Source: Anseranas semipalmata (lineage: Eukaryota; Chordata; Aves; Anseriformes; Anseranatidae). Taken from it: a stretch of 64,000 bases of DNA. Made by a program: the position numbers and the translations under genes. Positions 36,701 through 47,517 of the stretch are shown here, piece after piece; the first letter of the stretch is position 1; every line of letters starts with the position of its first letter. The DNA is taken from positions 379,429 through 443,428 of the forward strand of contig VXAA01002967.1 of NCBI GenBank assembly GCA_013399115.1, in the 5' to 3' direction. Below the pieces are notes generated by a model. It had not been told where the DNA came from and searched no databases. It saw only the letters and a program-made list of their open reading frames with translations.

Positions 36701-37951
36701 TAAATCCTCCCTCATAATGAATATTTCAAGATTAAAATCAATGTGTTACATGTTTCAGACAAGGCTGTTTATCAAGATGAAATAGTTCATTTCCTAAAAG
36801 GCAATATTATTTACATTTTATGTGAGCGTGGGCATATATGAGAAAATTTTAAAGCTGCCAGGATTTTTTTATCCCCGCAAAAATAGTAAATGAAAAATGC
36901 TGAAAAAATTCTTTCCCTAATTTTTTACTACTTTGAGAGCCTGACTTGCTGTCAGGCTTGCCTTGTGCAGTATTAAACTCTGCTACATATATTCTGCTTC
37001 ATGCCTTTTTTGTCCTACTTCCTTAATTAAACATATGAACTTTTTTTCAGTGAAAAGGCCACAGAGCTGCTGTGTACCCAGGCCCTGGGGAGAGAGTTAG
37101 GGGCAAGAAATGGCATAATAGATATTAAAAATTTGACTCCAAAATTCATACCTTTAAAATAAATGTTGTCCTCTCCTGCTTACATTAGCCTACTAGCACA
37201 AAACTTCCTCCTTCCACGTCTCAACTGTTAAGTAAAGAGCTGTGTGTGACTGCTATTGCCAACTACAGTTTACCAACGTTACGATGCAGACTAGAAAAGG
37301 ACACGAGGAATCAAAACAACATCAACGTTGCATTTTTGTTATTTTTCGTTTCCTCATCTCACTGGAAAGCACAAATACATGAGGTGTGAATACCATCTCA
37401 TGGCCAGTTCCAGCATGTGTAAAATGTTACTGCTGAACTAACTGTACAGGTAGCAGTTTTCACCATTTGTGAGGCAAATAAATCAGGGTTCCAAATGAAC
37501 TGGAAAACAATACCCTACTATGCAATTTATATCTAGGCTCTCCACCCAAAAACGTAATCAGAAATGCCTGCTGATATTATCCTTTTTTTCATTTTTCATT
37601 ATATCCATCTTTTCATTTTTCTAAACATGGAGGCTGTTTGCTTTTCCTCTGCAGTAACTTCTAATGTTAACTGTTAACATGTGCCTTTGAACAGTATCCC
37701 TCAGTGTCATTATTTCAAGATTTTATATATGCAGCTATTTTACATATTGGTTATTTTTCTGAAGGCCTAGGGTGATGAACAGTATTAGTTAGAAAAAATG
37801 CTTATAGAAAGAAAAATGTCATTATGAAAAAGCGTAATACATGGGCTACTCACTTCTTGATTAGTTTTTAATCCCCCTTGTGAAGTTGAAATTATAATTA
37901 TATATGTTTACTTTCCAGATTTGCCTTTCTAATATTTTGGTTTGATTTCAG
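33708..37951. other. Unique AT-rich DNA, no supported gene
   Basis: No exon or mobile element recognised. A 12-A run lies at about 35922-35933. The stretch at 36540-36860 is unusually free of simple repeats, but nothing else marks it. Confidence 0.55.
36938..36958. repeat. 8-bp perfect hairpin
   Basis: AGCCTGAC and GTCAGGCT flank the loop TTGCT. The surroundings show no longer stem that would suggest a microRNA precursor. Confidence 0.7.
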
Positions 37952-38310
37952 GTTACTATTGGCCAACTGTATTCTGCGCAGAAATTGGTTATTGAGAGTC
38001 CAGGAAACACATAGCTATGAGAAGACTCTGATCCTGAAGCAACACTGGACCATCTTCAGCATCTTACAGTGCCACATACAGATGCATAAAGTCACTGCAC
38101 GTCTGAGCTTTTCTGTTCAGCAGAAGAAATGCCTGAGAGACTGTTTTTGGCAACCAAAGTACTATTTTCTAATGGTTCACACATTCTAAAATGTATTGCT
38201 GTGATTTACAATAGCATGTAAAGTAGTCTTGGAATCTGTTTGCTTGTATGTCCCATGTGATGAAATAGCTCCTGCCCTAATTTGGCAATAAACTAAATGT
38301 AACCAGATAC
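37952..38310 (+). other. Possible terminal exon with polyadenylation signal
   Basis: 'tctaatattttggtttgattt' followed by 'cag' at 37951 is a good 3' splice site: branch-like TCTAAT, a T-rich tract, then CAG. After it the plus frame stays open for 79 codons (37953-38189), with a mid-portion rich in charged and aromatic residues. A canonical AATAAA follows at 38287-38292, with a T-rich downstream element ('ggccttttctctcactttgc') after about 30 bases. Together these are the order expected in a last exon. I recognise no protein, and a non-coding RNA is equally possible. Confidence 0.3.
38287..38292 (+). terminator. AATAAA polyadenylation signal (putative)
   Basis: Canonical hexamer followed by a T-rich stretch about 30 bases on. 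AATAAA is common in AT-rich DNA; the upstream splice site is the only reason to favour this copy. Confidence 0.3.
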
Positions 38311-41300
38311 ATTCTGCTGCTGCTGGCCTTTTCTCTCACTTTGCATGAAAGATGTGTTAGATTTAAAAGCCTTCACTCAGTTACTAAGAGTAACTTCATA
38401 TTGATCCTGTTTCATTTAAAAATGTACAGCATCTGAATTAAATCACTAAATACATAGTTCATTGTAAATATTAAAACCGTATGAGATGAACAGAGCAAGA
38501 ACATTCCTTGACATTTCAGGAGTTGACATAAAAGCTTCACTAGTTCTTTCTTCAGTTTGCAAGAGTTAACAACCAGTCTCACCCAACTTGTGGCAATAAA
38601 TAGACAGTAATAGCAGAATGTAAGACTTGCATCGCTGAAGTTTGGGAGCTTTAAAATATATTTTCACCACTGAGTCCTTTCCTAAATTTATTGAGGTACA
38701 GCTGTTAGCAGAAAGATTTCCCTTTTTCACAAAGCTCCTGAATTCAGTAGGAGAGAAAAATACCTACCTATGAAAATAACTCGAGTGCAATAGGTCATGA
38801 ATTGGAAGCAAGCTTTACCCAGCAGAAGTGGAACACTCAGGGTAGCTTTTTATTGCTTCTTTGTTTTCAAATCTGTAGATTAATCAACACTTTTAAGAAA
38901 ATACATTTTTTTCCAAAGCTAAATTTTAATCAGATTCTGTTCAAGTCAGTGCTGTGCTTATATTTGTTTTCTATTAGAAACCTGAAGAAAAAATAATCAG
39001 TGCAAAGCTTTTTTAACAGCATTTCCAGGGGGTTGCTACGTTGTTGTTTTAAAGAGAAGCAGAAACTTAAAACTAGTTCCATGACACCGTGGCCTTTAAA
39101 AACCTCCTTTTATTTTTCTTGCTTCCCAAAATTCATCTTTGTTTAGACCTTCTACTGTTTTGCATTGTCCATGCTGTGACAACATTATTAAAGCAGAGGA
39201 TAGACAAAGTGTCTAATTTAGAACCAACTCCCAGTCCTCACTGCCATTTAAAGTGTCTTTTATAATTTTGTAGTTATATTCAAATATATAGTAATGCATT
39301 CCATTACCAGTGTAATGTACAGAATAAGATACTATGACTACCTGAAACTACAAATCTAATCTTCATTCTCACTGTCAAAAAAAAGGAAGTACAGTAATAA
39401 TTCTCCTTGCATTAGGTATATAAGTATTGCAATGTAAATTGTGCTGAGTGACCATTTTATTAAAATGGAATTTAATTATGTTAATAGGTAAAATACATTA
39501 GATTCTCATTTTAAAATCTCTACATTCATAACTGGATAATTAAGTGTGTTTAAATTAATGGTGAAAGTGTAGGGGAGGAAAGGTTTGATTACTATTTAAG
39601 CTTCCAGTGAACTCGAAGAACTGTAATAATGTCTTACACTTTTAAGGAACACAGGTCTGGAAGTGCTGCCAGTTTTATGCTCTAAGAAACCTGTCCATCA
39701 ACACTACATGCAAATCTTTCTTCAAAACAACTTCTTTACTGGAACAAGTATTATCTACAGAATCAGGATCAGAGAATGTGTGCTAGGAAACAAAATAAAC
39801 ATCCTTGTAAATAGTGTAGCCCTAATTTATGAAGAGGCACAATTTCATCTGTAACATTTTTACTATTTAAATCTGTTTTCACCATAAGTAAAAAAAAAAA
39901 AAAAAAAGTTTTCAAATTAGAGGCCTTTTAAAAACATAATCATTTCCTTCAAAATACTAGTGCCTATCCAGTGAAAGTCTTTATCATTCAGTTTCCGCTA
40001 AAAATACAGCTGTAGATGTTACATGTTGTCATACAGGCGTGCAATCACGTGAATGTGAAACTTCTTACTAATTGCCTTAAAAGTATGAAGGAGATTCTTC
40101 TATGTTAATGCCTGAAAATTCTTTTGTTAAGTTTTGGTGGTAGATAAAACACTGCCACACTCCTAATTTTTGCCATCTGCTTCTACTTTTTTGTCTCAAA
40201 GTTACCACTCAGATTCTCCCTTAGCTATTAATACCTGCAAAGGAGCACTAATAGTCTTCAGGATACATTCTACAGAAACCCATCAAGAAAAATATAAATG
40301 AAATTCAGATTCTGTAATTCCCTCTTTCCCCAGTCTATAGTGCAGAGGTTAAGACAGCTCGCTTACTCAGTCAAGGAAAAAATTAGTTCTTAATCCAAAT
40401 TAACCATCAGCTTACCATACAGTATTTATACATCACTTATTAGAAGTAACTTAAGAAACTTCCGCTGCTAAGGACCAAAAGCCTGTGTGATGCTATCCAA
40501 CTTGTAAACAAAAGTGTAAAGCTAGCAAAGGTATTAGTGTTTACTCCTCAAATCCCACACAATCAGTGAGTTTTTGATGTCTTTTACCCGTTTGGGCCAG
40601 ATCTGTTTCCTTTCCTCACCAACACACACATAGTGCACTTTCCATTAGTGTTAGTTATGTTGTACGGGATTGGAAGATACCTAGAAATATTATTTTGTCC
40701 TTGCCTGATGTCCATTTTAAGTAATTTTTATCATAATGTACCCAGCTCTGTATAAAAACATAGCTCATCAAATGCTTTATTGTTGAAATCCTACAAGCTG
40801 TGGAAGGAAAATACTTAGAAACCACGCCTGGCTTAGGAAGTACAGAGCAGTAATAGTCATAGGCTGGGACAACTTCAGTTTCCCATTCACATGCGCTTGC
40901 CCTGCTCTTACTCTTTGCTAGGCTTATGCTTACTGTCACTGAAGGAGACAGCATGCTGGAGAGATGGCACTTTGGTCCAACTTTGGAGTTCCTGTGTTCT
41001 TAACTGCTGCACCTTCTGTGCTCCACCAGCAGAGTTTACATTGCAGTACTCATTAAATCTCTTTCTTGGCACCCTGTCAGTAGTTTTACTGGATTTTGTC
41101 AAAGCGCTGTAAACAACAGGAATAGATAAAACACAAAGGAATGATCCCAGGATTTATGTACAATGTCCACTATTAAAAAAGGTATATCCTTTTTCTTTAT
41201 AATAGAAGGCAGCTCAGTAAGTATCTGCTAAAGCTGCAATGGCTTATCAAAACTAGCTTGCTTTTGTGTTATATTAAAAATGTTAATCTGTCTGTGATCT

Positions 41301-44300
41301 CAACATTTTAGCAAACTATTTACCCCAGTAGCATGCACCAAAATTAGACTATTTACATATACTGGTTTGTGATGAGTTTTACAGTATAAACCTGGAAACA
41401 GCTCTCCGAAAGACAAAAAGAACAATTCATTCAACATTAGTTAACTGTTTAAAGGATAGGCATTTCTGTTGTGTTACAACTTCTCACTAGATTTTACTGC
41501 AGTTGAAAGCTCAGTTTCAAAATGCCTGGATATATCAGAGAGAAAGCTGTCCTGAAATAAAGCAACCCAAGAGAGTAGCACGTGAACACTTTACATCCAA
41601 TGTTGAAATAGGCCAAGAAGGATTTTAACTTACTACTCACATTTGTAGAAAGGTACTTTTGTATGAAACTTCACCAAGTTTCCAAGCATTAAAAGCATTA
41701 CTTTTACCTTCTAACATCAACAGGTAGAAGAAAGAGTAATTTTACAGAGAAACACCAGCCCCTCAACTTACTTCCCGCAATGCACCATAAATATGTCTCT
41801 CTAGATATCCAGTAAGGACCGTATATACACATAAATAGAGTCATGAGGAGCTACGCATTGGCTGTTTTCCTGAGTTTTCCATAATGATCTACAGTGAAAT
41901 CCTGGCATTATTAAAGTCTTGACATGCGCAAAATTATTTCATACTCTTAGGAATCTTTTGTTTGATAACTTTTATAAAAAAAAAAAAAAGAATGAAGGTG
42001 TGTAGTTGTTTCACCAATAGTTTATATTCTTTTTCTTTTTTCAGTATTTTAGAATGTAAAATATGTGCATGAGCCCTTAATGTGGAAGCAGAAAAAAAAG
42101 AGAGAAACCAGTAATTCTTCCAACGCTGTGTATTTTCTCCAATTTTAAGAGAAAAAAAAAACAGGAACTCTCAAACCTGTTTCACAAAGGTATGCACCTT
42201 CAAAGAATTCTGCAGTTTACACAGAGAATTAGTATTAATATCATCAGTGTGTTGTAAGAGCTGCTCATTTGTAAACTACTTTCCTTTTTTACCTTTAAGC
42301 CCCCTAACTGCTGAAGCTTTACAAGGGTGGGGGGAAGTGATGGTAAGTAGCGCATTCAAATGACTGCTCTTCTATGTTCAGAGTGAGAGAACTATGGAGA
42401 CCTGTGAAGAATGCCCAGGCTTTCTACTGGAAGAGTACACCACATAAATATTTATACCAGTCTTTGGAAATATGCTAATCCAAGGCAAGTAATTTTCCCT
42501 CTCTTAAATAGAGTCATAAAAAACAATTAAGGTGATTTAATTACAGCCAAGCCTAGAGAACAGATTTTGAACTCTGACAGATGAACATTCATCACAGTGC
42601 CATGTTATGCTAACCCTATAACACAAGTGTCTGAACAGAACAGACAATTAAACCTCGATCATTTCCCCTACCTTCATGCAGCCCTTTGGGCTGAATCCAG
42701 ATCTCAGGAAGTCAATGGGAGCAGAAGCCAGCCTTTCCACTGACTGAAAGCCCCAGCTTTAAATTAAACAGAAGTAGTTTGCATGCAAGTTTGTAGTTCT
42801 TCATGACACCAAAGTAAATTTAACTTCACGGTCCCTTTCTGAAATCATTTAGATCTGAATTTAAACGTCATTGTAAACTGCAAAGAAATGCTTAAGGAAG
42901 ATTTAACTTTGATGTCCTTCACAGTTACCCAATATAGAGGTTCAACTATTTTAAACTTTTTGGTTTTATTTATATCTATAAAATCCTTTAACGTCTATTT
43001 CTTTCTTATGCCCTTAAGGGCATGGGAAGAAAAAGAGAGAGAGAGAAATATCTGCATACACAGAAAATCTTTAGAGCTGGCGTATGTCCAAGAGTGCCAA
43101 CAAATCTTTATCATTTTTTATTTCTTAAGTTGGGATAGGGAGGGTGTTTATGAGCACATTCTCCAAAAGTTATGCGCTGAATCTCTATAAAATATTACAT
43201 TAACAGGAATGCAACCAGACAAGAAGAGTGTTTTACTTAACATTTTACTCTATCGGGCTTTTTCATTTTATAGAATTAGAAGTAATTAAATTTGAATATC
43301 TTTCTTTGAGAATAAAGCAATGTATCTTGACCTATGACCTCGAGCAGCAGCCCTGTGCTTTGTTTATTCTGGGTTGCTAGCATTCAGTACATACATGTTC
43401 TAGTTCTGATTCTTACACGATGCCCAATGTAATCTTTGGTGAAGCTGTGCATTTCCATAGCCCCCAGTAACCTCATCTATGAAAATACAGAGAACTGTGT
43501 GTAAGCAGTCTTTGAAACCTGCTGTGGAAAGCTCTGCTTATACAAAATCTTAGAAGTACGAAAATGTACTGTGAATTAAAAAGCGGTTGAAATCTCCTGT
43601 CTGAGAGGAGCTCCCTCTTTCAGAAAAAGTAATTCTTCTAATAAATTAAAGCATTTTACCTGTTACCAAAGCACAAAACTGTTGTGCTTTAATTATAACT
43701 TGTAGGATTTTAGATTGGCACCAATTTTCTAAAGTACTCAAAAACAGTTAGCTGCTTAGTCTCAGCAAATACTTTCTTGCATTTTGAATTTCAGACCACA
43801 TCATTGAAGATAACACATGGATGTTGTATTTTCTGGATATAGATGTTTTATATCCATTGTCCGTATTTTACAGAATAGCAGAGAATGTATCTTACCTTCT
43901 ATAAATAACTGCAACTAGCTATAATTCTTCCATGCACCCCTGCCCTGATACAGACCAGCATATGGCTACTCTTTAATTCTGTTTAAGGAGAAATCCCTCC
44001 AGCCCACCCTTTTTTGGTGAAATCGCCTTCTTCTCTGAAGCAGTTAATAAACAAAACACAGAATAAGGAATGGGCCCCAGAAGTTCAAAACATTACATTG
44101 TACTTAAACGAAGAATCTATCTTAATGTCATTACCAACACATATCAGCTTAAGAGCACATTATCTCACCGATGCAACTATCTGAAGAAAGGCTAATTCAT
44201 ACCACCTTATTCTGTGCAATGCCCTGTAATCTTATAATGCACAATAGTTCTAAAACAAACTTCCGTATGGCAGTAACAGAGTTCTCTATTCTCCCTTAAA

Positions 44301-44985
44301 CCACTTTCATGCTTTTGGAGAGAGTTTACATGGAGCTTGGAAAACAACAGTAAAAGCTTGTGTTTGCACGCACAGAGCTTCTACTTCATGCATTTTCAAA
44401 GCAGTTACTGAGCACAGATACAGGTACTGTATGTAACACCTGGAATTAAACACCTCTTCATCCTCACCTGTACTCTCATGCTACAGTCTATGGCTTACGT
44501 TTGTTTGTTTTCAGGGGGGAGGAAGGGCAGGCTGTGTTTCCAGAAGCAGTGCATGTTAACAAAACTGCAGGAACTTCAGTCTGAAGTTCCCTCTCCTTCA
44601 CATCTTTTCCTCTGCTTCCACCCCTGATCCTGTACCAGATCGCTGAAAAGGCAGGTTATCTGAAGGCTTATCGTATAAGTATGGGCAATTTTATAGAGGT
44701 GCAAATTCTTCTAAGGTGCTCATAATGGGCTTTAAAATGTTTTATATCTTCAGAGGAAATGAAGATCTGAGAAAACTCACAGCATGCTCTGTTTTAAAAA
44801 GGAAGATAATCATTTGAGGTCAAGAATACACATCCAAAGGTCAAAGCCACTTCTGCATCCTGACAGTTTATCTACTTTTCATCAAAAAATTAGTATCAAA
44901 TAATACAAGTCAAGCTGCAGAGGAGCCATAAAAAAAATTCTCCGGACACCTGCTTACTTTCCACCTGCGCTAGTAAAGCTTCCTC
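38311..44985. other. Unique, strongly AT-rich DNA
   Basis: No mobile element, CpG cluster or convincing exon. Poly(A) runs are at 39890-39907 and 41976-41989, with a short (GA)n near 43034. The stretch could be an intron or long 3' UTR on either strand; nothing in the sequence decides this. Confidence 0.55.
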
Positions 44986-45185
44986 GCAGCATAGCTCTGC
45001 GCAAGATGCCAGCTCCAGCAGCACACCGGGCCACCACGCACTGCCAGCGCGCCCCGCCACGTGGCTCTGGCAGGACCACCGTCCTAAACGCTGCTCGTCA
45101 GCTGCCAGCAGTCGTGGCCGTGGCCGTCGCGAGACGCGCCAACAGCTTGACCCCTCTGCGGGGCACGTGGCAGGAGCAGCAAACA
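44986..45185. promoter_or_regulatory. Small CpG-rich patch beside the main island
   Basis: About 200 bases with some two dozen CpGs, for example 'gtggccgtggccgtcgcgag'. It is separated from the main island by about 700 bp of AT-rich DNA. Both strands carry short open frames, as GC-rich DNA does; none is recognisable. It may be a satellite of the promoter domain to its right. Confidence 0.4.
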
Positions 45186-45868
45186 GCATGTTAGGGCACG
45201 GGCACAACCAGGCTGGGGAGCATCTGGCTACGCTTTGCTGTACAGAAGATGCAGGAAAAAAAGATTTGTGCCGGTGAGCTTTCTAAAAGCGTTTTAGAAG
45301 TTTTTATTCTTACAAGCCTCTTTGCATCGGTACTTTTTAGTTAATTTCAGGACTTGGGACACCAGTGGTAGTCAACCTAGATGCTAATCAACACAGGCTT
45401 GCAATGTAAGAGTGAAGGGGAAATCAGGTAAGTGTCCAGCGCCACAGTGCACACAAACCCCCTTCCCAACAACACACCAATACTGAAAAACACATAGCAA
45501 AATAAGCTGAATAAATTAAAAACGCTTGAGAAATGTGGTGCAAAATGTAACATAAGGAGAGCTGAACTGAAGCCTTTGCTTTCATTCATTAGTGAGGATA
45601 CCCTCTCTGTGTCACGCTGTCACTCCTCAGTGAGAAGGTCATCCAATTCAGCCACCGCTCCCCAAACACGAAAATACAGAAACGTGTGTGAGACAGACAC
45701 CATCTCTTACTTTACATTACTCAAAGGTGTTGTTATCAAAGTTCTCCTGATAAACTCGGTATCAGCAAACATTTTTAACTCCTCCTGTGCCCCAGTTTTA
45801 GGCCCATCAATCGCGTGAGAAGCAGCGAGCAGCCTATTTTAAGCAAAAACACTTTTGCAGAAGTCCCC

Positions 45869-45873
45869 ATTGG
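45869..45873 (-). promoter_or_regulatory. Inverted CCAAT box at CpG-island edge
   Basis: ATTGG in the context CCCATTGGCTGC gives GCCAATGGG on the minus strand, matching the NF-Y core. It sits at the left border of the main CpG island, a usual place for functional CCAAT boxes. Confidence 0.35.
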
Positions 45874-46180
45874 CTGCAGGGATCCGCACCCGAGCCTGGG
45901 GAGGGCCGGGAGCGGTGTCAGAGCGCGCCGGGTGACAAAAACCAGGGCAGCCCAGGGCCGGACCCAGCCGCAGGGCCGGGGGCCTCTCGCTCGGAGCCCC
46001 CACGGGCACAGCCGAGGTGCGGCAGGCGCTGAAGTTTGCCCGGAGCCGGGCAGGTGCTGGGCAAAGCGAACCATATTGTCGCAGAGACCGCTGAACTGCA
46101 AAAAATAATACCTAAAAAAAAGACTCCGGAGGACGCGGAGCCGCCGGCCCCCGGGTGCGGGCGCGGCCGGCTCGTCGCGG

Positions 46181-47153
46181 NNNNNNNNNNNNNNNNNNNN
46201 NNNNNNNNNNNNNNNNNNNNNNNNNNNNNNNNNNNNNNNNNNNNNNNNNNNNNNNNNNNNNNNNNNNNNNNNNNNNNNNNNNNNNNNNNNNNNNNNNNNN
46301 NNNNNNNNNNNNNNNNNNNNNNNNNNNNNNNNNNNNNNNNNNNNNNNNNNNNNNNNNNNNNNNNNNNNNNNNNNNNNNNNNNNNNNNNNNNNNNNNNNNN
46401 NNNNNNNNNNNNNNNNNNNNNNNNNNNNNNNNNNNNNNNNNNNNNNNNNNNNNNNNNNNNNNNNNNNNNNNNNNNNNNNNNNNNNNNNNNNNNNNNNNNN
46501 NNNNNNNNNNNNNNNNNNNNNNNNNNNNNNNNNNNNNNNNNNNNNNNNNNNNNNNNNNNNNNNNNNNNNNNNNNNNNNNNNNNNNNNNNNNNNNNNNNNN
46601 NNNNNNNNNNNNNNNNNNNNNNNNNNNNNNNNNNNNNNNNNNNNNNNNNNNNNNNNNNNNNNNNNNNNNNNNNNNNNNNNNNNNNNNNNNNNNNNNNNNN
46701 NNNNNNNNNNNNNNNNNNNNNNNNNNNNNNNNNNNNNNNNNNNNNNNNNNNNNNNNNNNNNNNNNNNNNNNNNNNNNNNNNNNNNNNNNNNNNNNNNNNN
46801 NNNNNNNNNNNNNNNNNNNNNNNNNNNNNNNNNNNNNNNNNNNNNNNNNNNNNNNNNNNNNNNNNNNNNNNNNNNNNNNNNNNNNNNNNNNNNNNNNNNN
46901 NNNNNNNNNNNNNNNNNNNNNNNNNNNNNNNNNNNNNNNNNNNNNNNNNNNNNNNNNNNNNNNNNNNNNNNNNNNNNNNNNNNNNNNNNNNNNNNNNNNN
47001 NNNNNNNNNNNNNNNNNNNNNNNNNNNNNNNNNNNNNNNNNNNNNNNNNNNNNNNNNNNNNNNNNNNNNNNNNNNNNNNNNNNNNNNNNNNNNNNNNNNN
47101 NNNNNNNNNNNNNNNNNNNNNNNNNNNNNNNNNNNNNNNNNNNNNNNNNNNNN
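46181..47153. other. Assembly gap (973 N)
   Basis: Undetermined bases between extremely GC-rich flanks. The long frames that span it exist only because N codons are not read as stops. The true sequence is probably GC-rich and structured. Confidence 1.
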
Positions 47154-47154
47154 C

Positions 47155-47173
47155 GGGCGGGGGCGGGGGCGGG
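47155..47173 (+). promoter_or_regulatory. GC boxes forming a G-quadruplex motif
   Basis: GGG-C-GGGGG-C-GGGGG-C-GGG: four G-runs of at least three with single-base loops, starting two bases after the gap. The motif is also three overlapping Sp1-type GC boxes. One-base loops are typical of very stable quadruplexes, and this would explain sequencing failure at this border. Confidence 0.75.
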
Positions 47174-47477
47174 ACCGGCACCTCCCCGGGAACAAACAAT
47201 AAGGAAATAACGAGGCGTCTGCGACGGGCGGTCGGGCACGTCGTCCCCCGCCGCCCCGCACCGCCAGGTCCCGCCGGGGGCCGCGGTTACCACGGCGAGG
47301 AGGAGAGCGCTGCTAGCAACGCTACCGCGGGTTTTACGGGCTTCGGGGGAGAGAAGAGCGGGAACAACGCGCGCACCCGCGGAGCCAGCGGTTTCTGCGA
47401 GCGTTCCGCGGGGCCGCGCTTCCCGCGTTCCGTGCTCGTAGTGAAACGTCCAGCTCCTGCAGGGGAGAGATTGTGAG

Positions 47478-47517
47478 ACACACACACCCACACACACACA
47501 CACCCCCACACACACAC
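47478..47517. repeat. Imperfect (CA)n microsatellite
   Basis: About 40 bases of CA with two C-rich interruptions, at the right edge of the CpG island. Confidence 0.95.

Larger units (their letters stand above)
45880..47475. promoter_or_regulatory. Main CpG island, interrupted by a gap
   Basis: Very CpG-rich sequence lies on both sides of a 973-bp gap. The left part runs to 46180 and the right part from 47154 to about 47475. The right part begins with overlapping GC boxes (GGGGCGGGG, Sp1/KLF type). Such islands normally hold a transcription start and first exon, and the most GC-rich centre, where the first exon would lie, is missing. A plus-strand first exon could end at AAGGCAG/GTAAATG near 47608; on the minus strand an acceptor-like site is at 46095. 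Direction is not determined and the gene is unknown. Confidence 0.7.

Noticed and set aside
24029..36958. Two 8-bp perfect hairpins (24029-24049, 36938-36958) as microRNA candidates
   Set aside because: Stems do not extend beyond 8 bp, far short of a microRNA precursor, and neither matches a microRNA I know.
44896..45207. 103-codon minus-strand frame at the small CpG patch
   Set aside because: The plus strand is equally open here, no product is recognisable, and the C-terminal end runs into AT-rich DNA.
47289..47330. X-box-like halves (GTTACC, AGCAAC) in the main CpG island
   Set aside because: The half sites are not paired with the required spacing and orientation, unlike the perfect site at 5791-5805.
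45775..47515. Very long open frames (350-474 codons) on both strands across the 46-47 kb region
   Set aside because: Each is open only because 973 N are not counted as stops. The flanking codons on each side have no recognisable protein content and disagree between frames.
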